Assembly (NCBI RefSeq): GCF_012641475.1
Contig: NZ_JABAIL010000006.1
Location: 310,001 to 374,000, forward strand
Direction of reading: 5' to 3'
From: Flammeovirga agarivorans
GTDB taxonomy: Bacteria; Bacteroidota; Bacteroidia; Cytophagales; Flammeovirgaceae
DNA: 64,000 bases
The position numbers and the translations under genes are program-made. Under the pieces are notes generated by a model that saw only the letters and a program-made list of their open reading frames with translations, made no database searches and had not been told where the DNA came from. Position 1 is the stretch's first letter. Every line of letters starts with the position of its first letter. This document shows positions 39,249-49,081 of this stretch, one piece after another.

Positions 39249-40157
39249 ATGAATTACAAGAGGTTATTTTTCGTCATACTTTCTATTTTTGGACTTAGTT
39301 CTTGTGAGTCTTACGAAGATTACCTTACTGACTTTGATTATTCAACAGTATACTTTCCCTACCAAAGACCTGTGAGAACATCCATTGTAGATAGTGAAGA
39401 GAAAATTCATGTAGGTGTAGTATTAGGAGGGGTGAGAGAAAACGAAAAGCGAATTATTTCTAAATTCGAAATACAACCTGAGTTATTAGAAAATACCCCA
39501 TGGAAATTATTACCCAATGAATATTATACTTTAGGGCATGATTCAGAAATGATGATAGAACCAGGTTCCTTCCAAGGGTTAATTGAAGTAAAATTGAATG
39601 ATTTATTCTATCAAGATACCCTTACTCTAGATAATTATTATGCATTACCATTTAAGATATTAAGTTCAACCGCTGATTCAATTATTGTTGGAGATACAGA
39701 TAGGGGTGTAGCTTCAAGGGATTATATGATTCCAGTATTTAAATACATCAATACATTAGAAGGCAATTGGTATCATCAAGGAGAAGATATCATGTTTAAT
39801 ACAATTGGAGATACGCTTTATCATCAAGTATACAGGAACAAAGATCTAGTAAAAAATAAAGTGACCTTTTTCAAAACGGAATCTAGGTATGAAATCTCTA
39901 CAAATACTGTAGGTGGTGCTGAAAATGGGGAAATAATACTCCACTTTGGAAACAATGAAGAAGTGATAATTTCTCCCACAGAGGTTTCAAATATTCAAGA
40001 AATCACAACCAATATGGCCCGCTATCAGCAAGATGGAAAAGTTTTATTTCTAGATTACAATTACCAAGATCTAGATGGTTATAGACATCAAGTAAAAGAT
40101 ACCCTAACATTCAGAAATCTTGATATAACATTAGAGTTATGGGAGGTAAGTGAATAG
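39249..40157 (+). CDS. DUF1735-type surface glycan-binding lipoprotein
   Basis: A 302-residue lipoprotein with lipobox LSSC followed by ESYEDYLTDFDYS. The segment DFDYSTVYFPYQRPVRT is typical of the DUF1735 (BT_3987-like) N-terminal domain. These outer-membrane lipoproteins usually sit beside SusC/SusD and help capture glycans at the cell surface. The paralog at 57698-58600 matches along its whole length and is next to SusC/SusD, but this copy has no SusC/SusD on its strand; it stands 193 bases after a terminator-ended repeat protein. It may assist the secreted enzymes upstream or be a leftover of a second locus. The C-terminal half is beta-rich and of unknown fold. Confidence 0.82.
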   Translation: MNYKRLFFVILSIFGLSSCESYEDYLTDFDYSTVYFPYQRPVRTSIVDSEEKIHVGVVLGGVRENEKRIISKFEIQPELLENTPWKLLPNEYYTLGHDSEMMIEPGSFQGLIEVKLNDLFYQDTLTLDNYYALPFKILSSTADSIIVGDTDRGVASRDYMIPVFKYINTLEGNWYHQGEDIMFNTIGDTLYHQVYRNKDLVKNKVTFFKTESRYEISTNTVGGAENGEIILHFGNNEEVIISPTEVSNIQEITTNMARYQQDGKVLFLDYNYQDLDGYRHQVKDTLTFRNLDITLELWEVSE

Positions 40158-40275
40158 ATTTACACTTTACAAATAACTTGATTCTCTCTATTATTTTAAT
40201 GGAGAACTTAACTCCCATAATCTTAAATAATTCTCCTTGTTTACATATAATCATCCCATCTGATAAATACTATGA

Positions 40276-40734
40276 TTAGAATAATTTATATGCTACACTG
40301 ATATTAAAGGTATTTAGTGATTGAGGTTGATAGGGAGTATTGGATGTTCTTGCTTGGCAACTGTAATTTGCCATAAAGGAGAGTCTCTTCAATTGATATC
40401 CTAAACCGATCATCCAGCCTAAATACATGGAATTATCATTATTATATACCCCTGTTTGAATTTCGTTTTGTATTCTTCCATGAGATGTAGTGACACCAGT
40501 TCTAATAAAGAAGTCTTCATTTGGTAGAATAAATTTTATTCCCAAAGTATGATTAAATAAGTAAGACATCATTAGGTTGTTTCCTTGTGTATGTTTTGGT
40601 AATTCTACATCATTATATTTCCTTTTTCCTGATAACGATACTTTGTTGTCAAGAAATAAATAGGTTTTGTTAATTGAAAGGATTAGAAGAGGATAAGATA
40701 ACTTGAAAAGTATTATGTAAAAATTGAACTGCAC
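40276..40734 (-). pseudogene. Outer-membrane beta-barrel fragment, probably a remnant
   Basis: The frame gives 152 residues from a GTG at 40734, and is open back to 40767 without any ATG or signal peptide. The sequence alternates hydrophobic and polar residues as in barrel strands (MYLGWMIGLGYQLKRLSFMANYS) and ends in ISVAYKLF with the C-terminal Phe typical of outer-membrane proteins. It therefore looks like the C-terminal part of a small barrel protein that lost its start. It is divergent from the adhesin-like gene at 40800, 66 bases away. A shadow ORF is possible but the barrel pattern and the C-terminal Phe argue for a real origin. Confidence 0.5.
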
Positions 40735-40799
40735 AATTACATATTTTTTTTTAAATTTAAATAAATATCAACTTTCAGTTAAAGCAAACTCCTTCAATT

Positions 40800-43700
40800 T
40801 TGAATAAAATATTATCATCAGTATTCTTTTTTTTATTATTTAATGTATCAGTGGCTCAAATAAATCTTCCATATTTCAATGATTTTGAAGAAGAAGATTC
40901 AATAACTTGGACTTCATATTCTCTACATGATGATATTAAGGTTTGGGAATTGGGTACACCTACTAGTTATATTTTAAATAAACATTCCTCTGGTGTTAAG
41001 GCATGGGGGACAAATATAAATGGAAGACCTACTACTACAGGAAGGTATTATTTAGAAACACCTGATTTCAATTTTTCTGATTCATCAAATTATGTATTAA
41101 GCTTTACTCATAGTTTTCATTTTTATGTTACTAATTGGGGTTATATCGAATATTCCATTAATGAAGGTGAAAGTTGGCAATTATTATTGGATGATTTAAG
41201 TGAAAAAAACCTTTGGATGTACAAACATTCTAATAATGGATATTATTATGGTTGGAGTGGTTTACAATCAGATAGAATCCATTCATCAGCCTATAATTGT
41301 ACTTTTCTAAAAGGGGAAGATAAGGTGAGATTTCGTTTTGGAGTAAATATTTCACCTTCTAGTGAAGGGTGGTTAATTGATGATTTTAAAATATCAGAAT
41401 TAGAAAGGAATTATGAAGGTAATAATCACCCTAATAATTATATTACTATTAATGATACTTCAATTATAGGGTCGTATTCTTTTGACTATCATGGATTAGT
41501 AGGAGATAATTCTTCTCGTAGAAAAGTAAATATTTATTTATCCACTGAAGAACGTTTTGATATCAATAAATCAATACTTTTAGCTGAAAGCAATTCGATA
41601 AAAAATTTAAAAAACAAATATAGTTTACCTGAAAAATTAAATGTAGGAAATTACTATCTACATGCATTCCTAATTCCTGATTCTATTGCATTTGAAACAA
41701 ATGCAGATGATAATATATCTACAATGCCTTTCTCAGTTGATACTGTTTATTCATTACCTTATAAGGATGATTTTCAGAATAGTGATACATTTTGGAAATC
41801 TATGAATCAAAATTTTAAAGAGGATTCAGTTTGGTTTCATGGAGATCATGTATTAGGGTCAAAATATGTAGGTGCCAATTCACGCGAAAATATTATGTAT
41901 ACAGATATGACTTATTATTCCAAAAATGAGTCACTGAGTACGCTTGAGTCCCCATCATTTGATTTATCTGGGAAAGATCAAAAGATGGTAAGCATTTATT
42001 TTAATTATCAATCTGGAATCTTTGAAGATAAAGTTAGTTTAGGACTTAATATTAAAAAATCACCAACATATCCATATGAAGAATATAAATTTTCTTATAA
42101 GTTTGACAAGGGTTATAGTTTAGATTTAAAAAATAATAATGAATGGAACTATTTCTCAACTCTAATAGATTCCACATTTTATGGCGAAAACATAAAGTTT
42201 TATTTTAAATTATATAGAGCAAGTAATTACCCAAATTACATTTATGGTGATGTGGCTATTGATGACTTCTACGTAGGAAAACCATTAGCCGATTTATTGA
42301 TCATTCCACAGAGTGAAATTTTTGCGTATAATAATGGAAGTACTCATCAAGTACAATTAATCTATAAAAACAATGGATTAGTAGATGCTGAAGGTTTTAC
42401 AACAAATTTTTATTGGTCTGACGATGATAAACTTGACAATACTGATTCATTACTTTTTAGTTCTAGTATTGAAGGCTTATTAGCAAATGAAAATAAAATT
42501 GATACGTTATTAATTGATCTTCCTACCGATAGTATTGGGGTATATTATTTAATTTCTAAAATTGATCCTGATAATTTAGTAGAAGAGATTTGGGATCGAA
42601 ATAATATCTTAGTCACTCCGGTACATATAAACGCTATACAAAAAACACCATATAGTATCGACTTTGAAAAAGAAACGGAAGGATGGTATCACACATCTTT
42701 ATTTGGTAAAGATGATTGGGAACATGCCATGAGTACTGAAGGGGAACTAAAGTGGAATAAAGGAAAGGCATTGGTTACAAAACCAAATGGTCCAGTTTCA
42801 TCTAATTCTGTTATGAGACTTTATACACCAACTTTTGATTTAAGTGAGATAGACAATCCTGTATTAGAGTTTGACTTATTGTATGATAATTACTCTAACA
42901 CTATATACACTTATAATCAACCTCACTTAAACCTTAGCTATTCTACGGATAATGGTTTTACTTGGAACCTTCTTGATACAACTAATACTTCATTTAAAGG
43001 TTGGTATTATAAATCATATTTTAATTCTTCAAATGGTAAAGACTACCAAGATGGCTATAGTATTTCAAAAATACATTATCAAAATCAGGAGAGGTCATTT
43101 ATAAATTCTAGAGATTATAAAACAAGGGATGCAATTAATGCTGAACAACAAATCTTAGACATAGCGTTCTTAAAAGGTAAAAGAAATGTAAAATTTCGTT
43201 ATGATTTCATTACTCCAGAATTTTCATATAGTGAGGGAGCTTTAATTGATAATTTTAAAATCCAGGAAAAGTGGAAAAATTTAAAAGTGAGCACTAATAA
43301 GACATTATATCTTAGCCCTAAAACTGATCATATTGATTTAGAATTTAAAATTTTTAATGAAGGTAATTATATCACTGAAAAAACAGACATTAAATTTTAT
43401 TTAGCTAAGGATAGTATTTTAAATAATTCGGCTCTTCAACTTGCCATTGAAATGGTCCCATTAATTAAACCAGGAAGCCAAGAATATTTTAATCTACAAT
43501 TCCCTATTGAAGGAATTAATTTAGAAGACTATAGTTATATTATTTACTCTATTGATGATGGTAACCTTGTAAAGGAAACTAATGAAGATGATAATATTGG
43601 TGTATGGCCTTTGAACCTTTCTGGCATATTAGATTACCCATATTTTAATACATTTGAGGATACTGTTGTCAATGGTTGGACAGGTTATAGCATTTCATCA

Positions 43701-46604
43701 TCAGGATATAAAAGTCATTTTAGGTTTAGAAATTTATTAGCTCCACATGAATATCGTCAACAATCTGGGCTTAGATCAGGAGTTATGTTTGCAGACCAAG
43801 TTAAAAGTGAGCAAAGTCTAACTTTTGTCCCAACAAATTATTTGGAAACACCTAATTTCAATTTCTCAGAAAAAAGTAAGATAATACTATCTTTTGAACT
43901 AGCATGTATGGGAGGACCTGAGATGGGTGGAGCTATTGAGTACTCTACCGATGGAGGGAAAAATTGGCAAAACCTTAATGATAAGAAAGGGACAGCATTA
44001 AATTGGTATAATATTAAAAAGATTGATGGTATCAATCAAGCAGGCTGGGGAGACTATCAATTCGAACTTTTACCAAGAAAAATAGATATCTCATTTTTAG
44101 GAGGAGAATCATCTGTAATGTTTAGATTTATCTATCGATCAAGTTGGAAATATTGGGGAGCACAGGTTGAAAAAGGAATTAAAATTGACAACTTTAAGGT
44201 GGAGGCTTTTGAACTTGATTATGAATTGGTAGCAGATACAGACATAATTGAGACTAATATTGAAAACCCTGAACTTGAACTCGAATATTCTATCTCTAAT
44301 AATGGAAATATCTCTGGAGGATTAATTAATAGCTACTTTTATTGGTCATTAGATGATATACTAGATGAGAATGATAGTTTATTTTATATACAAGAAATAA
44401 ATGATGTAAACGATCTTAAAGTTAATAACTTCGATATTACACTTAAATACCCTAGAGACTTAGATTCATTGATTTACTATTTATTTATCAAAATTGATGG
44501 TGATAATCAATATTTTGAATTGAATGAAGACAATAATTTACATAAAATAAAAGTAATTTTTGATGAATGTATAAACTACAGCATTGATGATGCCCCACAA
44601 GTCAAATTAATTTCACCAAGTGATGAATCTTTAGATATTAACTATAATATTATTAATAATACTTCAATAAATGGTGTCTCTACTAATACATCATTTTATT
44701 GGTCAGCAGATAGCATTTTTGATGAAAATGATACTTTAATAATCGATTTTCTCGAACAGGAGGTGAGTAGTTTTTCAGAAATCAATAAAACTATAACTAT
44801 CCCAAACTTGAAAAATATCACGCAAGAGAAATATTATATATTTTATAAAATTGATGCAAGTGATCAACTTATTGAACAAAAAGAAAATGATAACATTGGA
44901 TCAATTCAGATATTATATAAACTTCCTGATTTGACACTTTTAGATGATTCAAGGGATTTATTTATGAAATCTCATGAATCTTTTACTCTACCAGTTAGCA
45001 TTTCGAATCAAGGTAAAGCAGATGGAAATAACGTAGATGTATCTGTATATATATCTTCTAATTTAAATTTTCACAAACGGTTAAAAATTGAAAATCTAAA
45101 TTTTAATAGAGTAGAAGAAGGTGAAACAATTGATACAGTTTTAGTTATAGACCAACCTTTTGAATTACTTTATGACAAATACTACATTTTATATATTATA
45201 GATGAAGACAAAACAATACTAGAAAGTAATAATTTAAATAATATTGGTGTTGATACTATTCATGTAGAATATCCCAATATTATTCTTAATAAAGTTTCAT
45301 CTGTTGATTCGATTTTAGGTGATAGTTTGTTGATTAATTATGAGATTTTTAATAAGTCAGACTTTCAATATGACTCAATAGATATTTCTTTTTTTAGTTC
45401 AAGGGATACACTTATTAACTCATATGAATTACCTCTCAAAAAAATAAATGTACAAATTAAATCAAATGAAGTTATTAGTGGTAAAGTGTCTATTCCAAGA
45501 CCAATCTATGAAAATACAAGTTCATTTTACCTAAAAACTAAAGTGAATTACGATAATAAAATTTATGAAATAGATAAAGTAGATAATTATAAGTTTCTTA
45601 AATTAAATCTTGGTTATCCAAACTATAAATATATCAATGAAGTTATTGAAGTTTATCCCCAAGACATTAATAATCCTATTGATATTGACATACCGATAAC
45701 AAATAATGGGCATTATATAGGTGACGATTCAATTGATATAAATATTTCATGGTCTGGATATAAGGATCAATATTATCATGATCTTAAACAGGATAAAATT
45801 TCTAGAATAGCAGTAAATGACACCACTATTTATCACCTAACATTCAACTATCCTGAATCAGGAAGGTCTAGTTACTATATTCGATATTCTTTGGATGAGA
45901 ATAAAAGAATATTTGGAGATACTTTAACTGATAATCTTGGTTATATCAGAGTATATAAAGAATTAGTGAATTTTTATATAAGTGAATTTGAAGATATTAC
46001 AGTTAAGAATAATCAAAATAGTATATCAATTCCATACACAGTGAATAGGGAGTATCATAATCCCTTCATCATGGATACTATTTCGACCCATTTTTATTTG
46101 TCTTTAGATTCAATTTACGATGATTCTGACCAACTTATTATAGCTAATGATAGAGTAAACTTTTTGCAATATAAATCGTCTCTATCTGATACTATAAATA
46201 TTCAATTACCGACTTCTAGTATTGAAAATGATTATTACGTCATTTACAAAATAAATGACGATAATAATAGATTAGAATCAAATTATACTGATAACACTGG
46301 GTACATTAATATTGCTATTGAGTCTGTGTTAACATCACTTGATGATGCAAAGTATAACAGGAATCAAATATTTCTTTTTGATAGATATTTAAATATTAAT
46401 CTTTATGAAAATGATCATCAAGGTTTATTTGATATTAAATTAATTAATGTAAGTGGACAGGAAGTATTTTCCATTTTAGATCAAGATCTAACTAGCCAAA
46501 GTGAATTTTTAATACCACAAAAAATACCTAATGGTATATATACAGTGATACTAAAAAACAATAGTACCAAGAAAATTCTTGTTGAGAAAATAGGCATTTT
46601 CTAA
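40800..46604 (+). CDS. Large secreted adhesin-like protein with MAM/LamG-like and CARDB-like domains and type IX tail
   Basis: A 1934-residue protein. The only start that leads directly into the signal peptide (NKILSSVFFFLLFNVSVAQ) is a TTG at 40800. About four jelly-roll domains opening with DFEEEDSITW or DFEKETEGW and ending in LIDDFKI or IDNFKV (MAM- or LamG-like) alternate with CARDB-like beta-sandwiches; the latter contain repeated lines such as FYWSDDDKLDNTDSLL and IDPDNLVEEIWDRNN. The C-terminal half is a run of CARDB-like units. The end has a type IX pattern (LINVSGQEVFS, NGIYTVILK, VEKIGIF). No catalytic motif is visible; binding or adhesion is the best guess. The codon composition appears more AT-rich than in the flanking polysaccharide genes, and the following thioredoxin-like gene shares this. 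Confidence 0.8.
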   Translation: MNKILSSVFFFLLFNVSVAQINLPYFNDFEEEDSITWTSYSLHDDIKVWELGTPTSYILNKHSSGVKAWGTNINGRPTTTGRYYLETPDFNFSDSSNYVLSFTHSFHFYVTNWGYIEYSINEGESWQLLLDDLSEKNLWMYKHSNNGYYYGWSGLQSDRIHSSAYNCTFLKGEDKVRFRFGVNISPSSEGWLIDDFKISELERNYEGNNHPNNYITINDTSIIGSYSFDYHGLVGDNSSRRKVNIYLSTEERFDINKSILLAESNSIKNLKNKYSLPEKLNVGNYYLHAFLIPDSIAFETNADDNISTMPFSVDTVYSLPYKDDFQNSDTFWKSMNQNFKEDSVWFHGDHVLGSKYVGANSRENIMYTDMTYYSKNESLSTLESPSFDLSGKDQKMVSIYFNYQSGIFEDKVSLGLNIKKSPTYPYEEYKFSYKFDKGYSLDLKNNNEWNYFSTLIDSTFYGENIKFYFKLYRASNYPNYIYGDVAIDDFYVGKPLADLLIIPQSEIFAYNNGSTHQVQLIYKNNGLVDAEGFTTNFYWSDDDKLDNTDSLLFSSSIEGLLANENKIDTLLIDLPTDSIGVYYLISKIDPDNLVEEIWDRNNILVTPVHINAIQKTPYSIDFEKETEGWYHTSLFGKDDWEHAMSTEGELKWNKGKALVTKPNGPVSSNSVMRLYTPTFDLSEIDNPVLEFDLLYDNYSNTIYTYNQPHLNLSYSTDNGFTWNLLDTTNTSFKGWYYKSYFNSSNGKDYQDGYSISKIHYQNQERSFINSRDYKTRDAINAEQQILDIAFLKGKRNVKFRYDFITPEFSYSEGALIDNFKIQEKWKNLKVSTNKTLYLSPKTDHIDLEFKIFNEGNYITEKTDIKFYLAKDSILNNSALQLAIEMVPLIKPGSQEYFNLQFPIEGINLEDYSYIIYSIDDGNLVKETNEDDNIGVWPLNLSGILDYPYFNTFEDTVVNGWTGYSISSSGYKSHFRFRNLLAPHEYRQQSGLRSGVMFADQVKSEQSLTFVPTNYLETPNFNFSEKSKIILSFELACMGGPEMGGAIEYSTDGGKNWQNLNDKKGTALNWYNIKKIDGINQAGWGDYQFELLPRKIDISFLGGESSVMFRFIYRSSWKYWGAQVEKGIKIDNFKVEAFELDYELVADTDIIETNIENPELELEYSISNNGNISGGLINSYFYWSLDDILDENDSLFYIQEINDVNDLKVNNFDITLKYPRDLDSLIYYLFIKIDGDNQYFELNEDNNLHKIKVIFDECINYSIDDAPQVKLISPSDESLDINYNIINNTSINGVSTNTSFYWSADSIFDENDTLIIDFLEQEVSSFSEINKTITIPNLKNITQEKYYIFYKIDASDQLIEQKENDNIGSIQILYKLPDLTLLDDSRDLFMKSHESFTLPVSISNQGKADGNNVDVSVYISSNLNFHKRLKIENLNFNRVEEGETIDTVLVIDQPFELLYDKYYILYIIDEDKTILESNNLNNIGVDTIHVEYPNIILNKVSSVDSILGDSLLINYEIFNKSDFQYDSIDISFFSSRDTLINSYELPLKKINVQIKSNEVISGKVSIPRPIYENTSSFYLKTKVNYDNKIYEIDKVDNYKFLKLNLGYPNYKYINEVIEVYPQDINNPIDIDIPITNNGHYIGDDSIDINISWSGYKDQYYHDLKQDKISRIAVNDTTIYHLTFNYPESGRSSYYIRYSLDENKRIFGDTLTDNLGYIRVYKELVNFYISEFEDITVKNNQNSISIPYTVNREYHNPFIMDTISTHFYLSLDSIYDDSDQLIIANDRVNFLQYKSSLSDTINIQLPTSSIENDYYVIYKINDDNNRLESNYTDNTGYINIAIESVLTSLDDAKYNRNQIFLFDRYLNINLYENDHQGLFDIKLINVSGQEVFSILDQDLTSQSEFLIPQKIPNGIYTVILKNNSTKKILVEKIGIF

Positions 46605-46899
46605 TGATAGAAAATAAAATAATATTGATTATGTTAAATAGGGTTTAAATTCAAAAAACTTGTATTAGAAATCAACTGTTAACACCTATTACTATTTTAT
46701 AGTATTGTTAGGTGATTATATATATAATAAGTTAGGGTCTTAATTTTGAGACATAGAATATTACTTACTGAACTATAGGATTACATCATTTGTCTTTTGC
46801 TAAATTAATGCAGAATTGGTAACTAAAAACTATCATTAAGTTACTTTAGTAAGCTCAGGTTTTAGGTTTACAAGATGTGATTATTCAAGATAATAAAAT

Positions 46900-48012
46900 A
46901 TGAAATACTCAATTTTTTTTATTCTTTTACTATTTGGATGCTCTAAAAATATAGAACCAAAAGATATTTTATTAAATGCTTTAACCAATACACAAAAACA
47001 TCAAAACAGTAAATTTACAGTTACTATAGCTACTAAATATTTGGGAGATACTACGATTTATAGTGGTATTAAACAAAAAGGAACAATACTGAAAAATGAA
47101 AATGACTCAATAATCAATTATATTTTTGAAGCTGGAAATGATAAAGTAATAGGTATTGATACAGGAATTATTTCTATAGATTATTCTAAATCAAAAGCTG
47201 AGATCTTAAATAACAAACAGTATAAAGCTAAAAATGAAGATTATAGAAATGATATTTCAAGAACATATCCACCAATAACAGATAATGAGAAGATATTAAA
47301 AAGGGTGCTAGATTCTACAACTGTATTTACATTATTAGATTCAGGGAATTTTTATAGAGTTCTAACTAAAACTAATACTACTCTTGAAAACAAGAGTAAT
47401 TCTCCCATTAAAATAAATAGTATCGAATATATATTTACAATAAATAAAGACAATAATATTATAGAAAAATATGAAGAAATTAGTAAAGCTAATTTTTTAG
47501 GAAAGCCTGATAAACAACATATTATAAAAGAAATATCTGATTATAGTTTTGATGAACTTGATAAAAAGTTATTTACATCACAAAATATTGAGGAGTTTAT
47601 TACAATTTACACTAAAGATACTGATGAGATAATTGACTTAAGTATTAATGAAAATTATAAACTTGATTATAACTATCATAAAAAATATACTCTACTAGAT
47701 TTTTCTTATTCTTCTTGTTACCCCTGTTTATTATCAATACCAATAATTTCAAATTTACATAATGACTTTAATAATGTTTTAGATATAGTTATGATTGATT
47801 TTGATGATAATGAAGAAAAAATCGATCAGCTAAAAAAAAATTATAAAATTCAATATAAAATACTGAATGATTCAACAAATGAAATAACTAACAATTATAA
47901 TATTAAAGTCTTTCCAACTCTGTTATTATTAGACAAGGATGGAAATGTAATAAACCAGTATTATGGATATAGCGATGATTTATATGATGTAATATCCCAA
48001 AAGTTAATCTAA
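46900..48012 (+). CDS. Thioredoxin-like lipoprotein (TlpA/ResA-type)
   Basis: A 370-residue lipoprotein with lipobox LFGC. Residues about 20-240 are a beta-rich domain I do not recognise. The C-terminal part (about 250-370) is thioredoxin-like: the redox motif is CYPC at Cys273-Cys276 in FSYSSCYPCLLSI, and the cis-proline loop is in KVFPTLLLLDKDGN. It should act in the periplasm on protein thiols, perhaps during folding or cytochrome maturation. It starts 295 bases after the large adhesin-like gene with no clear terminator between them, so co-transcription is possible. Composition is AT-rich like that neighbour. The substrate is unknown. Confidence 0.82.
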   Translation: MKYSIFFILLLFGCSKNIEPKDILLNALTNTQKHQNSKFTVTIATKYLGDTTIYSGIKQKGTILKNENDSIINYIFEAGNDKVIGIDTGIISIDYSKSKAEILNNKQYKAKNEDYRNDISRTYPPITDNEKILKRVLDSTTVFTLLDSGNFYRVLTKTNTTLENKSNSPIKINSIEYIFTINKDNNIIEKYEEISKANFLGKPDKQHIIKEISDYSFDELDKKLFTSQNIEEFITIYTKDTDEIIDLSINENYKLDYNYHKKYTLLDFSYSSCYPCLLSIPIISNLHNDFNNVLDIVMIDFDDNEEKIDQLKKNYKIQYKILNDSTNEITNNYNIKVFPTLLLLDKDGNVINQYYGYSDDLYDVISQKLI

Positions 48013-48095
48013 TTTAACCTCCTATTTCTATGAGAATAAGTACTGTAGTTTAAGAGGATATTAGTATGTAAAACTCTTAATTATGATTAAGCCCC

Positions 48096-48821
48096 CTACT
48101 CCTTCTCAAAAATAATGTTTCTTTCAGAATCTTTTTTATAGATATTTTTTGCCTTAAGTCCTTTTTTCTTGTTTGGGCGGTAGTGATTATTATTGGGATT
48201 AAGGATACACTCGACTTGGTACTCAATCATTTTTTCAAATGGAAGTAGAAAGTCTGTAGTTTCGCATTGCTCTACATCGGCTTTATTAAGTAGGTTGAGT
48301 ACTGTATGGACCGACTCAATTGTACTAAGACAAAGTGATTCAGGCTGTTGTTTAAGAATAAACTTTGATTTTATCTTATTGTCAAAACTTACTCTTGGTA
48401 AGGCTTGTAAATTTTTACTTAGTCTAAGCATTTTACGAGCACAAGGCCATGTACCATCAAGAATAAAAAGATGTGGAGCATCACCCAAAAAAGTATCGAT
48501 TTCAGTACTGCTTCTTTCTGATAAATTGAAATTCTCTTTTCCTGGATAAAGTAAGAAAGAACTACTGGCTTCTTTCGTTAGAATTTCATTGACGCGTTTA
48601 TTATTAGTAAAATCAACATCAACTATAATTTCTGAATTTTCAAGTTGAAGTTTTGTCATATGCCCTGTCCCATTTTTCTCTTTTCTATATTCCATAGGAT
48701 GCATAAGAATGACAAAACGAGTCTTTGTTTGTAAAGGTTTTGTGTATTTACAAATACATGAGACAGAAGGTCTCATACATTTATAACATTTGACTCTAGG
48801 ATTTTCTATATCAACGCGCAA
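48096..48821 (-). CDS. DTW-domain tRNA-uridine aminocarboxypropyltransferase family protein
   Basis: A 241-residue cytoplasmic protein. An N-terminal metal-binding cluster is seen in CYKCMRPSVSCIC. The family motif appears as FILDGTWPCARKML, and MHPMEYRKEKNGTGHM matches the conserved region before it. DTW-domain proteins such as E. coli TapT transfer an aminocarboxypropyl group from S-adenosylmethionine to a tRNA uridine. The start is a TTG at 48821: no ATG precedes it before a stop, and starting at the internal Met would lose part of the cysteine cluster. It is convergent with the thioredoxin-like gene and appears unrelated to polysaccharide use. Confidence 0.9.
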   Translation of the reverse strand: MRVDIENPRVKCYKCMRPSVSCICKYTKPLQTKTRFVILMHPMEYRKEKNGTGHMTKLQLENSEIIVDVDFTNNKRVNEILTKEASSSFLLYPGKENFNLSERSSTEIDTFLGDAPHLFILDGTWPCARKMLRLSKNLQALPRVSFDNKIKSKFILKQQPESLCLSTIESVHTVLNLLNKADVEQCETTDFLLPFEKMIEYQVECILNPNNNHYRPNKKKGLKAKNIYKKDSERNIIFEKE

Positions 48822-49021
48822 AGTAAATATCTTTTTTTAATTGACCCTAACAGAACGATAAAGAATAAAAAGGCTAAACTTTATTACAGTTCAAAAGGTC
48901 ATAAATTGAATTCGGCTGCTAACTTAATTATTTTCAAAGTTGAAGCAAAAGCTTTATTTGAAATATTTGTTTATTGGTGATGTACCAACGAAAAGTATTT
49001 TCCTTCGACTGTTTAATTTAA

Positions 49022-49056
49022 CAAAAAAGCCAAAGGTTCTTCCTTCAGCTTTTTTG
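49022..49056 (-). terminator. Terminator of the choice-of-anchor D gene
   Basis: On the minus strand AAAAAAGC with a paired GAAGG/CCTTT extension (mismatch and wobble allowed) closes onto GGCTTTTTT. It lies about 25 bases past the stop codon. Confidence 0.65.
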
Positions 49057-49081
49057 ATTTCATCTGATGATGTATAAATGT

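Noticed and set aside
46605-46899. Possible terminator around 46682-46715 after the large adhesin-like gene
   Set aside because: The inverted repeat there is imperfect and lacks a T run, so I could not call it a terminator.
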